54,308 bases of DNA from Candidatus Helicobacter avicola (GTDB lineage Bacteria > Campylobacterota > Campylobacteria > Campylobacterales > Helicobacteraceae), in assembly GCA_019112865.1 (NCBI GenBank), contig DXIN01000005.1, forward strand, positions 1 to 54,308, written 5' to 3'. Below the pieces are notes generated by a model. That model made no database searches. It was not told the origin of the DNA and was given only the letters and a program-made list of their open reading frames with translations. The position numbers were made by a program, and so were the translations under genes. Below, one piece after another: positions 48,520 through 54,308 of this stretch (the stretch's first letter is position 1; each line of letters opens with the position of its first letter).

Positions 48520-49599
48520 ATGAAAGTTTTTCATCTTTCCCATACAGATTTAGACGGCTATACCTGTCAATTCATCGCGCAAGAATTTTTTGAGGATATT
48601 GTGTTTTTTAATGCCAACTATGGCAAAGAAGTGGGTGTGCGACTGGATTCTATCCTAGAATCTATCACCACAGACCCCGCTTACAAACTTGGTGCCAAAT
48701 TCCACTCGCACAAAGCACCTTCATTTCTGATCCTTATCACGGATTTAAACCTCACTTTGGCAGAATCTACCAGCCTCCATCAACGCGTTGAAGACCTCAA
48801 ATCCCAAGGTTACAAGCTTGAGCTTATACTCCTAGATCATCACATCAGTGGGCAAGAATGCGCCAATAAATATTCGTGGTATTTTTTAGATTCTGCGCGT
48901 TGTGCGACTAAAATCACTTGGGAGTATCTCCTAGAGCACTACACGCTCAAAACTCCAACACACAAATTATGGCTACATAATCTCGTGGAGATGACAAATT
49001 CAGTAGATATTTGGCTAGAAGATGGTTATAACTTTGAGTTTGGCAAAGTCGCTATGGGAATGATTAGCGCGAGCAATGAGCTTAATCGATTTATGTTTGA
49101 GAGTGAGCATAGAGAGTATAAATTTCGCCTTATAGAATCTACCAAAGACTTCTTAGAGCGAGAAAATGGCGCGGTGGAGTTTGACAATGCGCTCTTTTGT
49201 CTCAAAAAGCAAATCTTAGGAGGCGATCCACAAACCCAAACGATGGATTCTATCACTTCACAGGCTCAAGTCAGGCTCTTACAGGACAAAAAGCAAGAAT
49301 GCTCTATCCATTTCCAAGATAAACTAGGATTTTTGAGCTATAGTATGGGCGGGATTAGCGTGTTAGCCAATCTTTTTTTGCGTGCTAATCCCGAGTATGA
49401 TTTTTATATCGATGTCAATAGCAAGGGCAATGTGAGCCTACGCGCCAATGGCAAATGCGATGTGAGTGCATTGAGCAAAGAGTATTTTAATGGTGGCGGA
49501 CACAAAAATGCTTCTGGTGGCAAACTCGATGGGTTTAGAGAAAGTTTTTGCTATGCAGACATCAAAAAACAAGTCCTCCAAAAACTCCAGATTCTCTAA
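48520..49599 (+). CDS. DHH-family phosphoesterase
   Basis: This 359-residue protein begins with HLSHTDLDGYTCQF, a variant of the first metal motif of DHH enzymes; LLDHHISG supplies the DHH motif. The C-terminal FNGGGHKNASGGKL is the DHHA1 domain. It is related to RecJ and oligoribonuclease/pAp phosphatases; exact substrate unknown. It follows flhA by 8 bp. Confidence 0.85.
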   Translation: MKVFHLSHTDLDGYTCQFIAQEFFEDIVFFNANYGKEVGVRLDSILESITTDPAYKLGAKFHSHKAPSFLILITDLNLTLAESTSLHQRVEDLKSQGYKLELILLDHHISGQECANKYSWYFLDSARCATKITWEYLLEHYTLKTPTHKLWLHNLVEMTNSVDIWLEDGYNFEFGKVAMGMISASNELNRFMFESEHREYKFRLIESTKDFLERENGAVEFDNALFCLKKQILGGDPQTQTMDSITSQAQVRLLQDKKQECSIHFQDKLGFLSYSMGGISVLANLFLRANPEYDFYIDVNSKGNVSLRANGKCDVSALSKEYFNGGGHKNASGGKLDGFRESFCYADIKKQVLQKLQIL

Positions 49600-49628
49600 A
49601 TGCCTAGATTCTATAACAGGAGGTATGT

Positions 49629-49874
49629 ATGAAAAACACACAGCACAAAGATTCGCAAATTTCAATCCAAGAGCTTGCCACACAGCTTATTGATACACTT
49701 AGTGTCGCATTGTATTATGCAGGGGTGAAAAAAGACAAGCTAGAAGACGCGTTAGAGTGCTATGAGGGGCTGCTAGATTCACTAGAATATGATGATGAAA
49801 GTCCCTATGGCGTGGAAGAGATGATAAAAACTATAGAATCCCTGCGTCAAACCCACGCAGAGCTTTTTGTATGA
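49629..49874 (+). CDS. Small conserved hypothetical protein (81 aa)
   Basis: It is preceded by a strong AGGAGG site. The product is acidic and helical, without signal peptide or membrane segment, and has no motif I recognise. The stop overlaps purN as ATGA, which argues for a real, coupled gene. Confidence 0.75.
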   Translation: MKNTQHKDSQISIQELATQLIDTLSVALYYAGVKKDKLEDALECYEGLLDSLEYDDESPYGVEEMIKTIESLRQTHAELFV

Positions 49875-50470
49875 AAACAATCCGACTTTGTATCCTCTTT
49901 AGCGGCACGGGGAGCAATATGCTCAATCTCATACGCACCTTGCATTTACGCGAGTTTATTGATGAGCGAGATTGTGTGTGTCGCATTGAGATAGTTGCCA
50001 CACTTTGTAATAACCCACAAGCTAAGGGCATACAAGCCCTGCAGGAGTTTCATATCCCTTGTCTTGTGCTTTCACACAAAGGCTTGGAGCGGGAAGTCTA
50101 TGATGCGTTGCTCGTGCGTGAGATTAGACGCTATGAGCCTGCATTGTGCGTGCTAAGCGGGTTTATGCGAATCCTCACGCCCATTTTTACCCAGCATATA
50201 CGCGCTATCAATATCCACCCATCATTTTTGCCCCACCACAAAGGTGCGCACGCGATTAGAGATAGCTTTGAATCTCCACAGGATTTTGGGGGTGTGAGTG
50301 TGCATTGGGTGAGTGATGAGCTAGATTCTGGGGCTATCATCGCACAAGAAAAACTCCCAAAAGTTGCCGGAGAATCCCTTGAAGATTTTGAAGCACGAAT
50401 CCATGAGCTAGAATACAAGCTTTTTCCACAAGCGATTTTACGCGCACTTGCACTACATACTAGGAGCTAA
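49871..50470 (+). CDS. purN: Phosphoribosylglycinamide formyltransferase
   Basis: It transfers a formyl group from 10-formyl-tetrahydrofolate to GAR in purine synthesis. It has 199 residues. Motifs: CILFSGTGSNMLNLI (phosphate site), LSGFMRILTPIF, and INIHPSFLPHHKGAHAIRD with the catalytic Asn-His pair, plus VHWVSDELDSGAII. Overlaps the small upstream gene. Confidence 0.93.
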   Translation: MKTIRLCILFSGTGSNMLNLIRTLHLREFIDERDCVCRIEIVATLCNNPQAKGIQALQEFHIPCLVLSHKGLEREVYDALLVREIRRYEPALCVLSGFMRILTPIFTQHIRAINIHPSFLPHHKGAHAIRDSFESPQDFGGVSVHWVSDELDSGAIIAQEKLPKVAGESLEDFEARIHELEYKLFPQAILRALALHTRS

Positions 50471-50473
50471 GGT

Positions 50474-51646
50474 ATGGAATCTATCACACCGCTTGTGCCT
50501 TTTGTCGCTATCGCAATCCTCATCACGATCGCCGTGCCAGTGAGCACTGCGACTAAAATCCCTATCGTTGTTACCGAGATTTTGCTAGGTATTGCAGGGC
50601 GGTATTTTGGATTTATAGATTCACAAAATGAGTATATTCCGCTTGTGGCAAATATAGGCTTGCTATTTTTGATGTTTTTATGCGGATTGGAGGTGGATTT
50701 AAAGTCTTTTCTCTCTATGGGGCGTAAATTTCTCTACCAAGCCCTTTTTTATTTCGCAAGTTTGTATGCTCTCTCGGGGGCAGCAGTGGTGCTGCTCAAA
50801 CTGCCACTTATTTTTATCGCGCTTTTGCCTGTGATGAGTCTAGGTATGATTATGGCACTTATTCGGGATTATGGCAAGCACAGACCTTGGCTCAATCTCG
50901 CACTCAAAATTGGAATCTTGGGTGAAGTCGTGAGTATAGCAGTGCTTGTAACACTAGAGGGCGTGTATCGCTATGGCTTTAATTGGCAACTAGGCGAAAA
51001 CCTCTTGATACTTTGCGTATTTTTAATATGTATCGTAGGGATTTTTAAACTTGCAAATATTTTGTTTTGGTGGTTTCCTAATCTCAAACTACTGCTCCTC
51101 CCTCATGATGATACCAATTCCCAAGACTTACGCTTTGTGTTTATGCTTTTGTTTGTTTTTATCGTGCTTACTACTGGACTGCATTTAGAAAAGGTGTTGG
51201 GTGCATTTATCGCAGGAGTAATCCTCTCGACATATTTCAAATACAAACACACATTGCCCGAGAAACTAAACGATATGGGCTTTGGCTTTTTTGTGCCATT
51301 TTTTTTCGTCTATGTGGGCACGACCATACACATACCAAGTGTGCTAGAATCCCCATCTATCTTGCTTAATGCACTCTATATTATCTTTGGTATGCTTGCT
51401 ATTCGTATTAGCGCATCTATGCTCGTATTTTTACGCTTTTTTAAAAGCTTTAAAAATACTTTATTGTTTGCTCTTAGCGATTGTATGCCCCTCACATTTT
51501 TAGTCATTACAGCAAGTATGGGATTAAAATTTGAGGTTATCACACAATCTTTGTATATCTCGTGTATTTTTGGAGCAATATTTGAGGGCATACTTTTTAG
51601 CATTGCGATTAAAATCATCTATACTTGGCGCAAACATCATCATTAG
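50474..51646 (+). CDS. Cation:proton antiporter (CPA2/KefB-like)
   Basis: This 390-residue membrane protein has about 11 or 12 helices and the Na+/H+ exchanger layout: ITIAVPVSTATKIPIVVTEILLG at the start, FLMFLCGLEVDLK, and KVLGAFIAGVILS later. There is no C-terminal nucleotide-binding (TrkA-N) domain, unlike full KefB/KefC. The transported ion cannot be told. Confidence 0.83.
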   Translation: MESITPLVPFVAIAILITIAVPVSTATKIPIVVTEILLGIAGRYFGFIDSQNEYIPLVANIGLLFLMFLCGLEVDLKSFLSMGRKFLYQALFYFASLYALSGAAVVLLKLPLIFIALLPVMSLGMIMALIRDYGKHRPWLNLALKIGILGEVVSIAVLVTLEGVYRYGFNWQLGENLLILCVFLICIVGIFKLANILFWWFPNLKLLLLPHDDTNSQDLRFVFMLLFVFIVLTTGLHLEKVLGAFIAGVILSTYFKYKHTLPEKLNDMGFGFFVPFFFVYVGTTIHIPSVLESPSILLNALYIIFGMLAIRISASMLVFLRFFKSFKNTLLFALSDCMPLTFLVITASMGLKFEVITQSLYISCIFGAIFEGILFSIAIKIIYTWRKHHH

Positions 51647-51664
51647 ATTTCAAGTAAGATATGC

Positions 51665-51670
51665 TATAAT
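51665..51670 (+). promoter_or_regulatory. -10 box of the HIT gene
   Basis: TATAAT lies 27 bp before the GTG start, followed by AAGGAG. The context is AT-rich, with no -35. Confidence 0.55.
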
Positions 51671-51697
51671 GCGGTATTTTACATTAAGGAGCTACGA

Positions 51698-52024
51698 GTG
51701 AATGTATTTGAAAAGATTGTCGCCGGAGAGATTCCGTGCAGGAAAGTGCTAGAAAATGATAAGTTTTTGGCGTTTTATGATATTGCACCAAAGGCAAGAG
51801 TCCATGTCCTTGCTATCCCCAAAAAATGTGTCAAGGATTTTCAAGAAGCAGATTCTAAGCTTTTAGGAGAGCTTAGTGCATTTGTCCAAGAAGTCGTCAA
51901 GGTGCTAGAAATAGACAAAATTGGTTATAGAATTGTGAGCAATATAGGTGCAGATGGTGGGCAGGAAGTGCCGCATTTACATTTTCACATACTCGGTGGC
52001 GAGAAGCTCGGAAGCTTTTGTTAG
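51698..52024 (+). CDS. HIT-domain nucleotide-binding protein
   Basis: This 108-residue protein of the histidine-triad family (HinT-like) hydrolyses or binds purine nucleotide conjugates. It starts at GTG 51698 with AAGGAG upstream. The motif HLHFHILGG near the C-terminus carries the triad. The end is a few residues shorter than E. coli HinT, which is common. Confidence 0.87.
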   Translation: MNVFEKIVAGEIPCRKVLENDKFLAFYDIAPKARVHVLAIPKKCVKDFQEADSKLLGELSAFVQEVVKVLEIDKIGYRIVSNIGADGGQEVPHLHFHILGGEKLGSFC

Positions 52025-52080
52025 TCTGCTCCACTCTAAAATTGTAGCAAAATACCATCAAACCAACACAAAGGATAGTA

Positions 52081-53301
52081 ATGAAACAAGTAGCCGGTAT
52101 CCAGCTTATGCAAGGTGTCAAAAGCATACGTGATGTTGATGTGCAGGATAAGCGCGTGCTTATCCGTGTAGATTTTAATGTCCCAATGGACGAGGATTTT
52201 AATATCTCCGATGATACCCGTATCCGTGAGGCATTGCCTACGATAAATTATTGCATTGATAATGGTGCAAAAAACATCACACTTGTAAGCCACCTAGGAC
52301 GTCCCAAAGGACACGCACCAGAGTTTTCGCTCAAGCATATCCTAAAACGTGTCGAGCGTCTGCTAGGCAAAGAAGTGGCGTTTGCTGATAGTATAGAATC
52401 TGTTAAAGTCCTACAAGAGAGCATCAGCACTGCCAATGCCGTGATCTTGCTAGAAAATATCCGCTATTACGAAGGTGAGGAAAAAAACAGCGATGAGCTC
52501 TCTGCTAAGCTAGGTGCGCTGTGTGATGTGTATGTCAATGATGCTTTTGGCACGAGCCACAGAGCGCACGCCAGCACCTATGGTATCGCTAAATACGCCA
52601 AGGAAAAAGTCGCAGGGATCTTGCTCAAAAAAGAAATCGATTCCTTTGCCAAAGCCTTAGCTAACCCCCTCAAGCCGGTGCTACTTATCGTGGGTGGGAG
52701 CAAGGTTAGCTCCAAGCTTACCCTGCTCTATAATATCTTAGATTCAATAGATAAAATCATTATCGGCGGTGCGATGAGCAATACATTTCTTAAAGCGCGT
52801 GGCTTTGATATGCAAAAGTCCCTCGTAGAGGACGATCTCGTCGCAGAAGCGCGCAAAATCCTTGATACCGCAAAAGAAAAGAAAGTCAAAATCTACCTGC
52901 CCGTGGATGTCGTGAGTACCGATGATATCAAAAAGCACGAACATATCAAAGTTACCCCCGCTCAAGACATACCTGAAGGCTATATGGCGGTGGATATAGG
53001 ACCAGCGACTACGCGGCTTTTTGGCGAGGTAGTGAGAGATTCACAGACGATCATTTGGAATGGACCTTTGGGAATCTATGAGATCGGTGCATTCTCACGC
53101 GGAACATTTAGCCTTGCGCACGCTGTGAGCGATACCTATGCCTTTAGCCTCATCGGTGGTGGCGACACTGCCGATGCCATCGACAAAGCTGGCGAACGGG
53201 ATAATATGAGCTTTATCTCCACAGGCGGTGGCGCGAGCTTGGAGTTACTAGAGGGCGAAGTATTGCCGGCATTTGAAGTATTGGATAAAAAAGATTCATA
53301 A
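52081..53301 (+). CDS. pgk: Phosphoglycerate kinase
   Basis: It interconverts 1,3-bisphosphoglycerate and 3-phosphoglycerate. It has 406 residues. Motifs: [44 protein letters not shown] and [15 protein letters not shown] precedes the ATG. The first nine residues precede the usual family start, so an internal start near 52108 is a weak alternative. gapA, its pathway partner, is about 40 kb away. Confidence 0.94.
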   Translation: MKQVAGIQLMQGVKSIRDVDVQDKRVLIRVDFNVPMDEDFNISDDTRIREALPTINYCIDNGAKNITLVSHLGRPKGHAPEFSLKHILKRVERLLGKEVAFADSIESVKVLQESISTANAVILLENIRYYEGEEKNSDELSAKLGALCDVYVNDAFGTSHRAHASTYGIAKYAKEKVAGILLKKEIDSFAKALANPLKPVLLIVGGSKVSSKLTLLYNILDSIDKIIIGGAMSNTFLKARGFDMQKSLVEDDLVAEARKILDTAKEKKVKIYLPVDVVSTDDIKKHEHIKVTPAQDIPEGYMAVDIGPATTRLFGEVVRDSQTIIWNGPLGIYEIGAFSRGTFSLAHAVSDTYAFSLIGGGDTADAIDKAGERDNMSFISTGGGASLELLEGEVLPAFEVLDKKDS

Positions 53302-53326
53302 CACCAAAAGTATTGGAAGGGGCACT

Positions 53327-53500
53327 ATGCAAGAGACATATCACATCGATAGCACCCCCGAGCTCAAAACTGCTAGAAGCTTAATGCTATGGGGGATTGG
53401 CATCTATATTGTAGGAAGTATACTTGGGATTGTAACCGATAATCTTAGCGCGCTAATTTGGCTCATTGGCATAGTTATTAGGACTCATTGGCTTGTATAA
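53327..53500 (+). CDS. N-terminal fragment of a frameshifted membrane protein
   Basis: The start at 53327 has a strong GGAAGGGG site. The product has a short polar N-terminus and a first hydrophobic helix (LWGIGIYIVGSILGIV). At about 53475 the frame runs out; deleting one T in GTTATT would continue as GLIGLYKFSKLTQS into the next entry. The two together form one membrane protein of about 233 residues. Family not recognised. Confidence 0.55.
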   Translation: MQETYHIDSTPELKTARSLMLWGIGIYIVGSILGIVTDNLSALIWLIGIVIRTHWLV

Positions 53501-54029
53501 ATTCTCTAAGCTCACGCAATCCCCGATGTTTAAATACTACTTTCTCTTGTGGATCATACCTGTTATTGCGGGCATTGTGGGTGGAATGTTTGCCTTAGGA
53601 AATATGCTTACAGCCGTGCAAGAGCCCCTGCTCTTTATATTCGCCTTTGTCTATGCCATCGCCTACATCTACTATGCGCGCAAGATGAGCTACATTATGG
53701 CATACCTCACGGGCAATCGAGAGTTTCTCACCGCTTGGAAAATCTTTAAAATCGCAGTTATAGCCTCATTCATACTAGGGGTGGTCTTTGGCTTTAGTAT
53801 GGTATTTGGGAAGCATTCTGTAGATTCTGGTGGTGCGTTTGCTTTTCTTTTCCTCATTCTTGTTTTTATCGTAGGCGTAGGAGTGGTGTTTCTTATCTCC
53901 CAAATCTTTGTAGTTATGGGCGTGTATAAAATACGCGAGGTTAAGGTTTTAAATCTCAATTTTGAGCAGCTTTTTGACTCTTTTTGTGCTAATACCACAG
54001 ATTCCCAAAAAACAAAAGATAAATCCTAA
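53493..54029 (+). CDS. C-terminal part of the frameshifted membrane protein
   Basis: The listed start is a TTG with no ribosome site, and the open frame extends upstream past it, which supports a frameshift link with the preceding fragment. Four membrane helices are visible, for example FLLWIIPVIAGIVGGMFAL and VIASFILGVVFGFSMVF, then a polar tail. Function unknown. Confidence 0.6.
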   Translation: MYKFSKLTQSPMFKYYFLLWIIPVIAGIVGGMFALGNMLTAVQEPLLFIFAFVYAIAYIYYARKMSYIMAYLTGNREFLTAWKIFKIAVIASFILGVVFGFSMVFGKHSVDSGGAFAFLFLILVFIVGVGVVFLISQIFVVMGVYKIREVKVLNLNFEQLFDSFCANTTDSQKTKDKS

Positions 54030-54095
54030 ATGTGCAGCTTGCTAAAGTATAAAATGTATAGAATCTAAAACCACCGGCGAGAATCTAAACACTCT

Positions 54096-54199
54096 TTAGA
54101 TTCTAAACAGATAATGTGTGTTCGCGTAAGCGGAGGGAGCAGAGATTTACTCTTTGAGGAGCGATAAAACAAGAATGCACTTCTTGCAAGGTGATAATC
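54096..54199 (+). repeat. Palindromic element copy D
   Basis: It begins TTAGATTCT like copy A. The first hairpin is CAGAGA/TCTTTG with loop TTTAC (54140-54156); the second is CAAGAA/TTCTTG with loop TGCAC (54170-54186). Relative to the other copies the plus frame is shifted by an indel. It overlaps the 3' end of the leftward gene at the window edge. Confidence 0.7.
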
Positions 54200-54308
54200 C
54201 TCTCCCCAAAGCCTAACTTTTTGCCAAGCTCTATACGCCATACTCGTTTTGGGATAAACCAAGATAAGACTTTGTAAGCTAATCTTTTGTAATAATACTC
54301 TAGCATTG
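54103..54308 (-). CDS. Leftward ORF running to the window edge, tail formed by element copy D
   Basis: An open frame starts at ATG 54306 or beyond the window and stops at 54103. The first ~38 residues (YYYKRLAYKVLSWFIPKRVW) resemble the basic N-terminal segments found before glycosyltransferase or polysaccharide-enzyme domains. The last ~30 residues come from copy D read on the minus strand. If the start is at 54306, the element has truncated the gene. The upstream context is outside the window, so function is not assigned. Confidence 0.4.
   Translation of the reverse strand, partial: MLEYYYKRLAYKVLSWFIPKRVWRIELGKKLGFGERIITLQEVHSCFIAPQRVNLCSLRLREHTLSV

Overview
The window looks like a chromosome segment from an enterohepatic-type Helicobacter (Campylobacterota). 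The evidence is the gene content: CiaB, CsrA, a futalosine-pathway style UbiA/MqnP, FlgR, FlhA, HemJ, and a TonB-dependent receptor next to a nik-type nickel ABC transporter. Short overlapping transcription units, AT-rich -10-only promoters and a long G tract that can slip also fit. No species name can be supported. No rRNA, CRISPR array, prophage or insertion sequence was seen.

Layout. Positions 1-722 hold a glycan-type FkbM methyltransferase gene, out of frame at a 9-base G tract. It is followed by an MBL-fold lipoprotein, a gene broken by three frameshifts (2209-2908), tRNA-fMet and tRNA-Gln, nadB and small neighbours. 5.3-10 kb carries a monoheme cytochrome, a chemotaxis receptor, and a truB-csrA-ispE run. 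10.1-13.3 kb has rdgB, tRNA-Arg, gapA and pgi. 13.3-22.5 kb is a metal-uptake locus: ciaB and a TonB receptor leftward, nikABC and a fused nikDE rightward. 22.7-28.1 kb has an aspartate-type aminotransferase, a sialidase-like exported protein, a split membrane protein and an LTA-synthase/sulfatase-like membrane protein. 28.1-35.2 kb is leftward: hydrolase, thiE, bpt, lytic transglycosylase, two conserved hypotheticals, mqnP/ubiA and flgR. 35.3-54 kb is rightward: uvrC, a histidine kinase/response regulator pair, rho, murI, a META lipoprotein, yigZ, hemJ, argH, ubiE/menG, a PHP phosphatase, flhA, a DHH phosphoesterase, purN, an antiporter, a HIT protein and pgk. A frameshifted membrane protein and the start of a leftward gene close the window.

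Most notable signal. A dispersed ~100-bp element occurs four times (25315-25421, 25462-25568, about 42342-42437, 54096-54199). Each copy has two short hairpins with 5-nt loops. Stem sequences differ between copies while pairing is kept. Three copies lie inside protein-coding genes and are translated in the same frame, adding about 30-35 residues each. This resembles in concept the protein-embedded palindromic elements of Rickettsia. The fourth copy overlaps the end of the truncated gene at the right edge. A related compositional oddity is the heavy use of the octamer TAGATTCT/AGAATCTA, which contains GANTC, across genes and at the ends of the element.

Working together: gapA, pgi and pgk are glycolytic/gluconeogenic; mqnP and ubiE/menG serve menaquinone synthesis; flhA, flgR, csrA and the chemotaxis receptor serve motility; the nik locus with its receptor would feed nickel enzymes. 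Several genes are broken by single-base indels, so either phase variation, decay or residual assembly errors must be kept in mind.
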